This document shows positions 31,751 to 43,536 of a stretch of DNA of 64,000 bases, piece by piece. Origin of the DNA: Phytohabitans kaempferiae (lineage in GTDB: Bacteria; Actinomycetota; Actinomycetes; Mycobacteriales; Micromonosporaceae); NCBI RefSeq assembly GCF_042433955.1, contig NZ_JBHLUH010000021.1, forward strand, positions 184,523-248,522, read 5' to 3'. A program made the translations under genes and the position numbers. The notes beneath the pieces were generated by a model, which saw only the letters and a list, made by a program, of their open reading frames with translations, ran no database searches and was not told the origin of the DNA. Position 1 is the first letter of the stretch. The number at the start of each line of letters is the position of its first letter.

Positions 31751-32410
31751 ATGACGACGCTCGACACCCCGACGGCCGCCGCGGGCACGATCAGCCGGTA
31801 CTGGCGACCGCTCGCCGGCCTCGCCCTCATCGGCTGGCCCTGCCTGCACTTCCTCGGCTTCCTCACCTCGCCGCCGGGCGAGACGCACGAGCCGCCGATC
31901 TTCCGGGAACACGCGACGCTCGTGCAGCTCAGCGCGATCTTCCTGCACTACGGCGCGATCCTCATCGTGCCGGTCGTGCTCGGCCTGGCGTACCTGCTGC
32001 ACGACCGCATGCCCCGCCTCGCGGTGATCGCCGGGCTGGTCGGCGCGTTCGCGGCGATCAACGGGTCGGCGCTGCTGCTGGGCGACTTCTACGACCTCGC
32101 CCTCGCCGAGTCAGTGGCCGACGAGCAGGCGGTCGCGGTCAGCGACCGGGCATGGAGCTACGCCGGCGTCGTGTACGGCTTCCTGCTGCCGGGCTTCCTC
32201 GTGCATCCGGCGCTGATCGTGCTGACCACCGCGCTGGCCAAGGCCGGCCGCGTGGGGTGGTGGCAGCCGGTGCTGCTGGTCACCGGCCTGGTGCTGCCGT
32301 TCCTGGTGGCGAGCCAGGCGCCGATCGTGCAGTCGGTCGGGCCGCTCCTCGTCGCCGCGGCACTCGTCCCGATCGGGGTCCGGCTGCTGCGGGCGCCAGC
32401 GCCCCGCTGA
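31751..32410 (+). CDS. Integral membrane protein of unknown function
   Basis: 219 residues with about five to six hydrophobic helices and short polar loops. I do not recognise a family, although it looks like small actinobacterial multi-pass proteins found beside two-component systems. ATG 31751 lacks a clear ribosome site. It converges with the response regulator gene at 32639; the 228 bases between them show no strong terminator. Confidence 0.65.
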   Translation: MTTLDTPTAAAGTISRYWRPLAGLALIGWPCLHFLGFLTSPPGETHEPPIFREHATLVQLSAIFLHYGAILIVPVVLGLAYLLHDRMPRLAVIAGLVGAFAAINGSALLLGDFYDLALAESVADEQAVAVSDRAWSYAGVVYGFLLPGFLVHPALIVLTTALAKAGRVGWWQPVLLVTGLVLPFLVASQAPIVQSVGPLLVAAALVPIGVRLLRAPAPR

Positions 32411-32638
32411 CCAGGTGGGTCGGGGGGAAGGGGGCGGGCCGCCGGCGGCCCGCCCTCACAGGCGCAGGACGTGCCAACCCCAGAGACAGATCTGGGCTAC
32501 CGCTCTGTCCGTCGCGGTCCAGACCGTCACCCCCCGCGGCCTCACCCTCCGCGGTGCGCGGGACGGCGTGGCGACACGGGCCGGTGTGGGCAGCCATCGG
32601 GCGTCCCGCGAAGGGCGAACCCGCCTCGCGAAGGCGCG

Positions 32639-33274
32639 CTACATGCCGGCTTCGCGGGCGCGGATGATGGCCTGGGCGCGGTCGGCGACCTGGAGCTTCG
32701 TGAAGATGCTGGAGACGTGGTTGCGTACGGTCTTCGGGCTCAGGCCCAGCCGCTCCGCGATCTGCGGGTTGGTCAGGTGCTGGCCGACGAGCCCGAGGAT
32801 CTGCCGCTCCCGGTCGCTCAGTTCCGGAAACGCGTCCTGCCGCCGGTCGAGCCCGTTGAAGTAGCCGACCAGCCGTACGGCGAGGGCCGCCCCGAAGATC
32901 GCCTCGCCGGCGGCGACCGCGCGCACGGCGCGTACCAGCTCCGCCTTGCGCGCGCCCTTCAGCACGTAGCCGCGCGCGCCGGCCCGCATCGCCGCGAACA
33001 CCGAGTCATCGTCGTCGGCCATGCTGAGGATCAGGACCCGTACGTGGGGCATCGAGGCGACCAGCCGCTCGGTGGTGGCGATACCGCCCATGCCGGGCAT
33101 CGCGAGGTCGAGCAGCACCACGTCCGGCTGCGCGGCCGGGGCCAGCGCGAGGGCCTGTTCACCGGTCGCGGCCTCGTCGACGACCTCGATGTCGGGCACG
33201 GTGTCGAGCAGCGCCCGCAGCCCCTGTCGAAACGGCGCGTGGTCGTCGACGACCAGGGCCCGGATGCTCTCCAT
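32639..33274 (-). CDS. NarL/LuxR-type response regulator
   Basis: 211 residues: a receiver domain with the phosphoacceptor Asp in VVLLDLAMPG, a conserved ILSMADDDD and K in YVLKGA, then a LuxR helix-turn-helix (LSDRERQILGLVGQHLTNPQIAERL). The ATG at 33274 overlaps the histidine kinase stop by one base (TGATG), showing translational coupling. It forms a two-component pair with that kinase. The target genes are unknown; the convergent membrane protein is one candidate. Confidence 0.9.
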   Translation of the reverse strand: MESIRALVVDDHAPFRQGLRALLDTVPDIEVVDEAATGEQALALAPAAQPDVVLLDLAMPGMGGIATTERLVASMPHVRVLILSMADDDDSVFAAMRAGARGYVLKGARKAELVRAVRAVAAGEAIFGAALAVRLVGYFNGLDRRQDAFPELSDRERQILGLVGQHLTNPQIAERLGLSPKTVRNHVSSIFTKLQVADRAQAIIRAREAGM

Positions 33275-35499
33275 CACTCCTCCGTCACCGCCGGCAGCTC
33301 GGCCCGCACGCGAGTGCCGCCGGTGCCGCTCACCACGGTCAGCGTGCCGCCCAGCTCGGCCGCCCGTTCGCGCATGGACATGATCCCGACTCCGCCCGCG
33401 GAGCCAGCCGCCGGGCCGGCTCCGTCCGCGCCGCTCGCCGCCGGCCCGGCTCCGTCCGCGCCGCTCGCCGCCGGGCCGGCTCCGTCCGCGCCGCTCGCCG
33501 CCGGCCCGGCTCCGTCCGCGCCGCTCGCCGCCGGGCCGGCTCCGTCCGCGCCGCGAGGTGCGGGCGCGCCCGTGGCGGTGGGCTGCCGGGGGACCTGGCC
33601 TCGGCCGTCGTCGGCGACCTCCAGCGTCAGGCGCGCGTCCGCCAGGCGGAGCGTGACCGTGGCGGACGAGGCGCGGGCGTGGCGGACCACGTTGGTGACC
33701 GCCTCCAGCACGATCCGGTACGCGGCCACCTCCGTCGCGGCCGGCAGTGGCGGGAGCGGGTCGGCGGCGTCGACGGTGACCCGGGGCGCGCCGGCGGGCA
33801 GCCCCGCGACGTGGGCGCGGAGCGCGCCGACCAGGCCGAGGCTGTCCAGTGCGGGCGGGCGCAGGCCCTCGACGAGCCGCCGCACGTCGCCGACGGCGGA
33901 CTCGGCGTCGTCGACGACCCGCGCCAGCAGCGCCTTCGCCTCGTCGCCGGTGGCGTCCTGCGCCGCCTCGGCGCGCATGGTCAGCGCGGCGAGCGTCGGC
34001 CCGAGCCCGTCGTGCAGGTCGCGCCGGAGCCGGCGGCGTTCCTCCTCGCGGGCCATGACCAGGCGCTCGCGGGAGCGTTGCAGGTCGGCGGAGAGCGCCA
34101 CCGAACGTTCCGTCTCCCGCACCGCGTGCACCGCCACGCCCACGTGCCGCACGAGGTCGGCGAGCACGTGCGGGTCGAGCGCGCCGCGCCGCCCGCGCCC
34201 GCCGCTCTCCGCGAGCGGGGGCCACAGCCAGAGCGAGCCCACCTCCTCGCCGTGGTACGTCAGCGGGAGCCGCTCGGGCACACCGTCCGCGGTGCCGGAG
34301 ACCACCGGCTCGCCGCCGGTGACCTCGACGGCGACGTACCGCAGGCGGAGCGTCTCGGCCACCGTCTCGGCGATCACGGGCAGCACCCCGGCCGGGGTGA
34401 CCGCCTGCTCGAGGCGCCGGCCCAGGCGGGCGAGCACCGCGTAGGGGTCCTCGCGCCGCCCGTACAGCATCAGGTTTATCCCGTGCTGGATCCGCTCGCG
34501 CAGCGGCGCGAAGCCGACCGCGACGGCGGCCGCCGCCACCACCGCCACGGGCCGGCTGCCGGAGCGGCCCACGAGCGCACCGAGGTACGCGGCGATGAGC
34601 ACGTAGCCGCCGACCAGGCACGCGGAGAGGACCGTGTAGACGAGCGTGCGGTTGATCAGGACGTCGATGTCGTACAGCCGGTGGCGCAGCACGGCCACGG
34701 TCACGGCGGCCGGCACGAGGCTGAGAGCGAGCGCGCCGGCGTACTCCCAGAAGAGGCTGTCCCGCGGCCACAGCGAGCCGGCGTCGGCGTCGGTGAGGCC
34801 GGCGACCAGCCGCGCGACGACGGCGACCGCGGCCACGGCGAGGGCCCAGACCACCCACTTGACCTGCCGCCGCCGCACCTCGTCGGCCTCCCGCGCGCGC
34901 AGCAGCACCGCGACGCCGCCCACGGCGAACGCCAGCCCGGCCAGCACCGTGAACACCGCCCCCGCCAGGTCCGCCGCCCCCGCCAGGCCGGCCACGCCGA
35001 GCGGGTTGGTCACCTGCGGGTAGGCCCGGATCTGGTCCGGCGTCCCCGGCCGCAGCGCGCTCAGTACCGCCGCCACGGCGGCGGCCGCCAGCACCGGCCC
35101 GACCAGCCACCACCAGCGCCGCGCGAGGCGCCGGCCGCCGGGGAAGAAGAGCGGGACCAGCGCGGCACAGAGGTTCGCCGGCACCCACAGCCACGTCGCG
35201 GTCCAGGTGGCGATCTCCGGGTACGACCCGCCGGCCGGCCGGGTCAGCTGACCGTGGACCGCGTACTCGCCGCAGAGTTCGAGCACACCGAACGAGAAGG
35301 CGCTGCCCAGCAGCAGCCAGCCGAGGGGCTCGCGGGGGCGTTCGCCGGCCACCAGCCCGCCGGCCACCGCGCAGCTCACCACGAAGACCAGGTAGGCCCG
35401 CGTGCCGGGGTCGGTCCCGTTGACCGCCCCGAGCGCCATCGCCCCGGCCACGGCGGCCACCGTGACCAGGCATGCCGCCCACGCCACCCGCCTGCCCAC
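33274..35499 (-). CDS. Membrane histidine kinase (HisKA_3) with repeat insertion
   Basis: 741 residues from GTG 35499, chosen because AAGGAGG stands six bases upstream. The N-terminal half has about ten membrane helices, followed by a GAF-like region. The dimerisation box RRDLHDGLGPTLAAL carries the phospho-His near residue 496, and an HATPase domain follows. Between the N/G1 region (VADDGRGQVP) and the G2 region (GGVGIMSMRERA) lies an insertion of about five GADGAGPAAS decapeptides coded by a 30-bp tandem repeat. The insertion falls in the ATP-lid segment. The usual NarL-type partner is encoded immediately downstream. The signal sensed by the membrane part is unknown. Confidence 0.88.
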   Translation of the reverse strand: MGRRVAWAACLVTVAAVAGAMALGAVNGTDPGTRAYLVFVVSCAVAGGLVAGERPREPLGWLLLGSAFSFGVLELCGEYAVHGQLTRPAGGSYPEIATWTATWLWVPANLCAALVPLFFPGGRRLARRWWWLVGPVLAAAAVAAVLSALRPGTPDQIRAYPQVTNPLGVAGLAGAADLAGAVFTVLAGLAFAVGGVAVLLRAREADEVRRRQVKWVVWALAVAAVAVVARLVAGLTDADAGSLWPRDSLFWEYAGALALSLVPAAVTVAVLRHRLYDIDVLINRTLVYTVLSACLVGGYVLIAAYLGALVGRSGSRPVAVVAAAAVAVGFAPLRERIQHGINLMLYGRREDPYAVLARLGRRLEQAVTPAGVLPVIAETVAETLRLRYVAVEVTGGEPVVSGTADGVPERLPLTYHGEEVGSLWLWPPLAESGGRGRRGALDPHVLADLVRHVGVAVHAVRETERSVALSADLQRSRERLVMAREEERRRLRRDLHDGLGPTLAALTMRAEAAQDATGDEAKALLARVVDDAESAVGDVRRLVEGLRPPALDSLGLVGALRAHVAGLPAGAPRVTVDAADPLPPLPAATEVAAYRIVLEAVTNVVRHARASSATVTLRLADARLTLEVADDGRGQVPRQPTATGAPAPRGADGAGPAASGADGAGPAASGADGAGPAASGADGAGPAASGADGAGPAAGSAGGVGIMSMRERAAELGGTLTVVSGTGGTRVRAELPAVTEE
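33407..33554. repeat. 30-bp tandem repeat inside the kinase gene
   Basis: About 4.9 copies of a 30-bp unit coding for GADGAGPAAS. The units alternate by single GGG/GGC changes, so the exact period is 60 bp. It keeps the reading frame. It probably grew by slipped replication and could vary in copy number between strains. Confidence 0.85.
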
Positions 35500-36033
35500 G
35501 CGCCGCCTCCTTCGCCCCCTCCAGCCGGGCCGACCATAGCCGGCGGGCGTCCCGCCTGACCGGGACAAAGTCCCAGCCACGCCGACGGTGATTCCTTTCG
35601 CGGCGAGCTAACGCCAACCCGTGGACCGGGATCGGCATGCTGGTCTCGCGGTGTGGGCCTGGCTCCCCTCCGATCGCCGTCGACCCCGACGACGGCGCGG
35701 TCGCCCCACTGAAGCGGGCGCGATGCCTAGATGATCTATCCGAAGGGCCGACGCGTCACGACCCGTGGGCTGACCGGCGGCGCGTGACAGCAATGTCGGG
35801 GACTTGCTGCCTCGTCCGCAGCGGGAGGCAGCAAGGACAGGGAAATTGTCGGGATCTTGGTGGTGTGCTCGCTTGGGCCTGTCCGCGCGAGGTGCTTTCT
35901 CTCGCCTCCGGCCTTCCGTGTCACTACCCCCGCCACGGGGGACCGCGGTCAAGACGACTTAGGCTGAGTGGCATCGGGTCCGGACCGCGACGAGCATCGC
36001 GGCAGCCTGGATTTGTCCCTCGGCGCAGAAGGT
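35500..36033. other. Intergenic region between kinase and Clp ATPase genes
   Basis: About 530 bases with no convincing gene on either strand; the open frames here lack start signals and family resemblance. It holds one clear hairpin (35803-35835). The region lies upstream of the kinase and downstream of the Clp ATPase, both leftward, so it should contain the kinase promoter. The kinase ribosome site AAGGAGG is at its left end. Confidence 0.4.
35803..35835. terminator. Hairpin downstream of the Clp ATPase gene
   Basis: Perfect 11-bp arms CTTGCTGCCTC and GAGGCAGCAAG flank an 11-base loop. It is about 200 bases after the stop of the leftward Clp ATPase gene. It may be a terminator or a structured leader element; no T-rich tail is present. 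Confidence 0.4.
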
Positions 36034-38550
<2,517 letters not shown>

Positions 38551-38743
38551 CTCGGCCACCCTCCCGGTCCCCGGTGTCGCTTCCCTACCTGCTCCGGCTA
38601 CCCCGACACCAACCGGACAAACACGCGGCCGAGCGCGCCGGCAGGTGTATCGCGGACGGCAACACCGCGGCCTGAGACGGTGCGCGGGGCTGGCGGGCAG
38701 CCGCCGGACCCACGCTCGCCTGCTGTGCGATACTCGCCCGACT

Positions 38744-39784
38744 ATGACCACATACGGCCTGCTCATCTCACCTGGCACCAACCGCGTGTACGCCGAGTCC
38801 GCGGTCGAGCTGACCCGCACCGAGCTCGAGCTCTTCAACCACTCGGCGCTCGGCGGGCGGATCGGCGCCACCGACGTCGCCACGATCGGCGGCGTGCGGT
38901 ACGTGACCTTCGAGGCCGAGCCGCTCGGCGAGCGTGACGTGGCGCTGCTGGGCAACCTCTCCTCGGCGTTCGCCCTCTTCGAGCGGGTCGGCGATCTGCT
39001 CCGCCCGGTCGAGCTGCGCCGGCTGGACCGGTACGACGACGACCTGATCACGATCCAGAAGTACGCCGGCAAGACCAACGAGCAGTTCACCAAGCTGCTG
39101 CTGAACGCCACGCTGCTCGCCTCCGCCTGGGCCGGTGAGCTGCTGGAGCGCCGGTTTCGTGTGCTCGACCCGCTCTGCGGCCGGGGCACGACGCTCAACC
39201 AGGCGCTCATGTACGGCTTCGACGCGGCCGGCGTCGACCTGGACCAGAAGGACTACGAGGCGTACCAGGCGTTCATCACGACCTGGCTGAAGCGCAAGCG
39301 GATCAAGCACCGCGTGCTGGAGTCCGGCCCGGTGCGGCGGGAGAAGCGGGTCGTGGGGCGGCGGCTGCGCGTGGAGATGGCACCCTCCAAAGAGGAGCAG
39401 AAGGCGGGCGCGGTGCAGCTCCTCGACGTCGTCAACGCGGACACCACGCGCGCCGACGAGTTCTTCCGCCCCGGCACCGTCGACGTGGTCGTGGCCGACG
39501 CGCCGTACGGCGTGCAGCACGGCAGCCGTACCGTCGCCAAAGGTCTTGCCCGCGACCCGCTGGCGCTGCTGGCGGCGGCCGCGCCGGTCTGGGCCGGGCT
39601 GCTGCGCCCCGGCGGTGCGCTCGGCATCTCGTGGAACACCAACGTGGCGCGGCGCGAGGAGGCCGCCAAGGCGCTCGCCAACGCCGGCCTCGACGTGCTC
39701 GACGACGGGCCGTGGGCCTCGCTCCGGCACCGGGTCGACCAGGCCATCGTCCGGGACGTCCTGGTCGCGCGGAAGGCCGCCTGA
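38744..39784 (+). CDS. TRM11/RlmL-like SAM-dependent methyltransferase
   Basis: 346 residues of the class I methyltransferase fold. It has motif I DPLCGRGTTL near 142 and the catalytic DAPYG near 252, which stands for the (N/D)PPY motif of amino-group methylases. The family acts on guanosine in tRNA or rRNA, or on nucleic acid in general; I cannot choose the target. The start at ATG 38744 begins the homology. It is divergent from clpC. The N-terminal 100 residues lack a THUMP domain that I can see. Confidence 0.75.
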   Translation: MTTYGLLISPGTNRVYAESAVELTRTELELFNHSALGGRIGATDVATIGGVRYVTFEAEPLGERDVALLGNLSSAFALFERVGDLLRPVELRRLDRYDDDLITIQKYAGKTNEQFTKLLLNATLLASAWAGELLERRFRVLDPLCGRGTTLNQALMYGFDAAGVDLDQKDYEAYQAFITTWLKRKRIKHRVLESGPVRREKRVVGRRLRVEMAPSKEEQKAGAVQLLDVVNADTTRADEFFRPGTVDVVVADAPYGVQHGSRTVAKGLARDPLALLAAAAPVWAGLLRPGGALGISWNTNVARREEAAKALANAGLDVLDDGPWASLRHRVDQAIVRDVLVARKAA

Positions 39785-39860
39785 GCGCCCGGTCAGATTC
39801 AGCCCCGCCCGACCGGAACTTGGGGTTGACTGGCGGAGCCGGCAACCAGGAGGAGCGCCG

Positions 39861-40886
39861 ATGAGAGCGGTTGTGTACACGCGTACCGGGGAGCCAGCCG
39901 TGCTGGAGGTCGTCGAGCGCCCGGTGCCCGAGCCGGCGCCGGGCGAGGTGCTGGTGCGGGTCGCGGTCTCCGGCGTCAACCCCACCGACTGGAAGTCGCG
40001 GCGGGCGGACGGCTCCGGCGCCCCGCCGTCCGGCGGCTGGCAGATCCCCAACCAGGACGGCGCCGGCGTGGTCGAGGCGGTCGGCGAGGGCGTCGACGCG
40101 GGGCTGATCGGCGAGCGCGTGTGGGTCTGGGAGGCGGCGTGGCAGCGCCCCTGGGGCACCGCGGCCGAGTACACGCTGGTGCCCGCCCGCCAGGTGGTGC
40201 GGCTCGGGCCGGCCTCGTTCGACCTCGGCGCCAGCCTCGGCGTCCCGTTCCTGACCGCGCACCGCTGCCTCACCGCCGGCGAGACCATGCCGGACCGGAT
40301 CAACGCCGGCGCGATGGAGGGGAAGGTCGTGCTGGTCCAGGGCGGGGCCGGCGCGGTCGGCAACGCGGCCATCCAGCTCGCCCGGTGGGCCGACGCCACC
40401 GTGGTCGCCACCGTGAGCGGGCCGGAGAAGGCCCAGCTCGCCGCGGCCGCGGGCGCCGACCACGTGGTCGACTACCGGCAGGAGGACGTGGTCACCGAGG
40501 TCAAGCGGGTCGCGCCGCGCGGCGTCGACACGATCGTCGAGGTCGCGCCGGTGGCCAACGCCGAGACGGACGTCCGCGTGGTCGCGCCCAACGCCTCGAT
40601 CTCCGCGTACGCCGCCGGTGGCGCCGACGCTCTCGCGCTCCCCGTGCGGCCGCTGATGACGGTGAACGCCCGCTGGCAGTTCGTCCTCCTCTACACGCTC
40701 ACCGAGGCGGCGAAGGCGCGCGCGGTCGACGACGTCGCGGCCGCGGCCGCCGAGGGTGTGCTGCGGGTCGGGCCGGAGGCGGGGCTGCCGCTGCACTACT
40801 ACCCGCTGGCCGAGGCCGCGGACGCGCACGCGGCGGTCGAGGCCGGCGCGATCGGCAAGGTGCTGATCCTGACCAGCGACGCCTGA
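39861..40886 (+). CDS. NADPH:quinone reductase-like enzyme
   Basis: 341 residues, medium-chain dehydrogenase superfamily, quinone-reductase branch. It has GEVLVRVAVSGVNPTDW, NQDGAGVVEAVGEGV, the Rossmann VQGGAGAVGNAAIQLA and a VDYRQEDV segment. No zinc-binding Cys cluster is seen. It probably reduces quinones or other electrophiles with NADPH in the cytosol. AGGAGGAG lies seven bases before ATG 39861. It is 76 bases after the methyltransferase gene in the same direction and converges with the first GT9 gene. Confidence 0.85.
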   Translation: MRAVVYTRTGEPAVLEVVERPVPEPAPGEVLVRVAVSGVNPTDWKSRRADGSGAPPSGGWQIPNQDGAGVVEAVGEGVDAGLIGERVWVWEAAWQRPWGTAAEYTLVPARQVVRLGPASFDLGASLGVPFLTAHRCLTAGETMPDRINAGAMEGKVVLVQGGAGAVGNAAIQLARWADATVVATVSGPEKAQLAAAAGADHVVDYRQEDVVTEVKRVAPRGVDTIVEVAPVANAETDVRVVAPNASISAYAAGGADALALPVRPLMTVNARWQFVLLYTLTEAAKARAVDDVAAAAAEGVLRVGPEAGLPLHYYPLAEAADAHAAVEAGAIGKVLILTSDA

Positions 40887-40900
40887 CCACTTCTGAGTGG
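40887..40900. terminator. Small hairpin between convergent genes
   Basis: CCACT and AGTGG pair across a four-base loop in the 18-base gap between the oxidoreductase and GT9 stops. The stem is short, so this is a weak terminator candidate serving both directions. Confidence 0.3.
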
Positions 40901-40904
40901 CGGC

Positions 40905-42029
40905 TCAGTAGCCGGTGCCGGAGCGGAGGCCGGCGAGCGGTCCGGTGGCGGCCAGCGCCGGGTCGGTCAGGTCGTAGACGGCTTGCAGCACCTCGTCCAC
41001 GGGCACGTCGTCCACAAAGGAGTCACTGTGGAGGCAGCCGCCGCCCTCGCGGGCCGGGTACAGGTCGCGCGTGCAGTCCGCCCCGCACACCGGGCAGTGC
41101 ACGCGCCACGAGGGGACCGGGCGGTGGTCGGTGCGGTAGGGGGACGCGCTGTTGATGACGTTGCCGACCCAGTAGATGCCCACCGAGGGCGTGCCGACCG
41201 CGGCCGCGACGTGCAGCGGGCCGGTGTCGTTGGCGACCACGGCGGCGCTGCCGGCGATCAGGCCGACCAGCCCGCCGAGGGAGAGCTGACCCACGAGCGG
41301 CCGGACCCGGCGGTCCACCGCCGCGACCCGCTCCACCACGGGTCTCTCGCCGGGCGTGCCGGTCACCACGACCTCGTACCCATGTGTCAGGAGATCCAGG
41401 GCGACGAGGCCGAACCGTTCGGCGGACCAGCGCCGCCGAGTGTCCGTGGCGCCCGGGTGGATGACCACGCGGCGGCGTGCCGGCGGACCCGCCACGCGGC
41501 GGGCCTCGGCGATGTCGGCGGCGGTGACCGCGAGGTGCGGGACGACGGTGACCGGCGTCGCGCCGACCAGCGCGACCACCTCGAGGTAGCGGGCCACCTC
41601 GGGCTGGTAGAAGACGTACGGGACGGAGCGGTCCAGCGGCGGGCTGCCCGGCGCCCGCAGCCCAGCCGTGACCCGCGCGCCCAGCGCCTTGACCACGCGG
41701 TTGCTGGTGCGGCCGCCGCCGTGCAACTGGAGCGCGAGGTCGACCGGCGGGATGCGCGGATCCGCCAGGAAATCCTCGACCGGCACCGGCCTCTCGCCCG
41801 GCGCCGGCGGGCGCAGCCCCTCCACCGGCGGCACGATCGCCACGCCGTCGACCGGCCCGGGGCGGGAGGTGAGCAGCTCGGCGTGGAGCGGGCCACCGAG
41901 GAGCACGATCTCGGCCGACGGGTACGCGGCCCGCAACGCGTCCAGAGCGGGCAGCGCGAACATGAGGTCGCCGAGGGCGTTGGCACGGAGTACGGCGATG
42001 CGTTCCACATCGTCGAGGCGGGCGCCCAT
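40905..42029 (-). CDS. GT9 (heptosyltransferase-like) glycosyltransferase
   Basis: 374 residues of the GT9 family, which transfers heptose from ADP-heptose in Gram-negative lipopolysaccharide synthesis. The N-terminal RANALGDLMFALPAL and the donor-site NDTGPLHVAAAVGTPSVGIYW are typical. The C-terminal part carries a Cys cluster (CPVCGADC and GGGCLH) that also occurs in actinobacterial members. ATG 42029 begins the homology. It is divergent from hldE by about 70 bases. The acceptor glycan is unknown. Confidence 0.85.
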   Translation of the reverse strand: MGARLDDVERIAVLRANALGDLMFALPALDALRAAYPSAEIVLLGGPLHAELLTSRPGPVDGVAIVPPVEGLRPPAPGERPVPVEDFLADPRIPPVDLALQLHGGGRTSNRVVKALGARVTAGLRAPGSPPLDRSVPYVFYQPEVARYLEVVALVGATPVTVVPHLAVTAADIAEARRVAGPPARRRVVIHPGATDTRRRWSAERFGLVALDLLTHGYEVVVTGTPGERPVVERVAAVDRRVRPLVGQLSLGGLVGLIAGSAAVVANDTGPLHVAAAVGTPSVGIYWVGNVINSASPYRTDHRPVPSWRVHCPVCGADCTRDLYPAREGGGCLHSDSFVDDVPVDEVLQAVYDLTDPALAATGPLAGLRSGTGY

Positions 42030-42099
42030 GCGGTGCCGGTACCCGGTCCGGCCCGCGGTACGCCTGTTTAGGAGGGCGTGCCTGTGGAATACCGCGAAA

Positions 42100-43536
42100 G
42101 TGAACGCTACCGGTTTGGCGGCTGCCCTCGACGCGTGGGACGGCCAGGACGTGCTCGTGGTCGGCGACGTGATGGTGGACGAGTGGCGCTTCGCGGACGC
42201 GGACCAGATCTCCCGCGAGGCGCCCGCGCCGGTGCTCACGCTGCGGCGGCGCCGTGTCGCCGCGGGCGGCGCCGGCAACGCGGCCGCCAACCTGGCCGCC
42301 CTCGGCGCGCGGGTCGCGCTCGTCGGCGTGGTGGGGGACGACCCCGCCGGGGAACGGCTCGCGGCCTGCCTCGGCCGCGACGGGGTCGAGGACCGCATGA
42401 TCCGGGTATCCGGGCGGGCCACGCCGGTCAAGCGGCGGCTGCTCGCCGGTGGGCAGATCGTCGCGCGCGAGGACGAGACCGGCGGCGGCCCGCTCCCGCC
42501 GGAAACGGTCGAGTGGCTGATCCGCGTGCTGGCGACCGCGCCGGAGAAGGTGCTGGTCGTGGCGGACTACGGGCTGGGCGGGCTGCCCGAACCGGTGCGG
42601 CGGTGGCTGGTCCGAAACCGCGAGCGGTTCGCGCTGGTCGCGCTGGACGCGCACGACCTGCGCCCGTGGCGGGAGCTGGCGCCGACCGTGATGACGCCGA
42701 GCTGGCGGGAGGCGGCGCTCGCGGTGGGCGCCAGCGCCGGTGCCGAGGCGCTGGCCGCGGTGCTGCGGGAGAGGTACACGGCCGGCACGGTCGCGGTGAC
42801 GCTCGGCAGCGACGGCGCGGTCGTCGCCGGCCCGGAGGGCGTGCACGCCACGCGCGCTGAGCCGGCACCGGAGGCGCACACGGTTGGTGCCGGCGACGTG
42901 TACCTGGCCGCCCTCACCCTCGCCCTGGCCGGCGGCACGCCGGTCGCCGCCGCCGCGGAGATCGCCCAGGCGGCGGCCGCCGTGGGCGTGACCTGCGAGG
43001 GCACCTGCGTCTGCGACGCCGAACCGCTCCGCGCCGCGCTCACCGGCCAGGCGTGTTTCGTCGAGGCGAGCGCGCTGGAGCGCATCGTGCGGCGCCGGCG
43101 GGAGGCGGGCGCCCGCGTGGTCTTCACCAACGGCTGCTTCGACGTGCTGCACCGGGGGCACGTGAGCTACCTGCGGCAGGCGCGCGAGCTGGGCGACCTG
43201 CTCGTCGTCGCGGTCAACTCGGACGACGGCGTGCGCCGCCTCAAGGGGCAGGGTCGCCCGGTCGTACCGGTGGAGGACCGCGTGGCGGTGCTCGCCGCGC
43301 TGTCCTGTGTGGACCATGTCGTGGTCTTCGACGAGGACTCGCCCACCGAGCTGATCGAGCTGGTCCGCCCCGACCTGTACGTCAAGGGCGGCGACTACCC
43401 GCCCGAGCTGGTGCCGGAGGCCGAGCTGGTGCGGCGGCTCGGCGGCGAGGTGCGGACCCTCGGGTACGTGCCGGACCGCTCCACCTCGGCCATCATCGAC
43501 CGGATCCGGGCCCACAACCGGGAACTCGCGGGGTGA
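42100..43536 (+). CDS. hldE: HldE-like heptose-7-phosphate kinase/heptose-1-phosphate adenylyltransferase
   Basis: About 478 residues with both parts of HldE. The N-terminal ribokinase-type domain has the VGDVMVDEW start, AAGGAGNAAANLAALGA and a VGAGDVY catalytic Asp near 267. The C-terminal nucleotidyltransferase has VFTNGCFDVLHRGHVSYL. Together they make ADP-heptose from heptose 7-phosphate, with a phosphatase needed between. The GTG at 42100 is the first standard start but has no ribosome site. An AGGAGGG at 42070-42076 points instead to a CTG at 42082 in the same frame, or to a GTG in another frame. The gene supplies donor for the three GT9 enzymes nearby. Confidence 0.86.
   Translation: MNATGLAAALDAWDGQDVLVVGDVMVDEWRFADADQISREAPAPVLTLRRRRVAAGGAGNAAANLAALGARVALVGVVGDDPAGERLAACLGRDGVEDRMIRVSGRATPVKRRLLAGGQIVAREDETGGGPLPPETVEWLIRVLATAPEKVLVVADYGLGGLPEPVRRWLVRNRERFALVALDAHDLRPWRELAPTVMTPSWREAALAVGASAGAEALAAVLRERYTAGTVAVTLGSDGAVVAGPEGVHATRAEPAPEAHTVGAGDVYLAALTLALAGGTPVAAAAEIAQAAAAVGVTCEGTCVCDAEPLRAALTGQACFVEASALERIVRRRREAGARVVFTNGCFDVLHRGHVSYLRQARELGDLLVVAVNSDDGVRRLKGQGRPVVPVEDRVAVLAALSCVDHVVVFDEDSPTELIELVRPDLYVKGGDYPPELVPEAELVRRLGGEVRTLGYVPDRSTSAIIDRIRAHNRELAG

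Noticed and set aside
33407..33554. Possible CRISPR array because of regular repeats
   Set aside because: Repeats are contiguous without spacers and are translated in frame inside the kinase gene.
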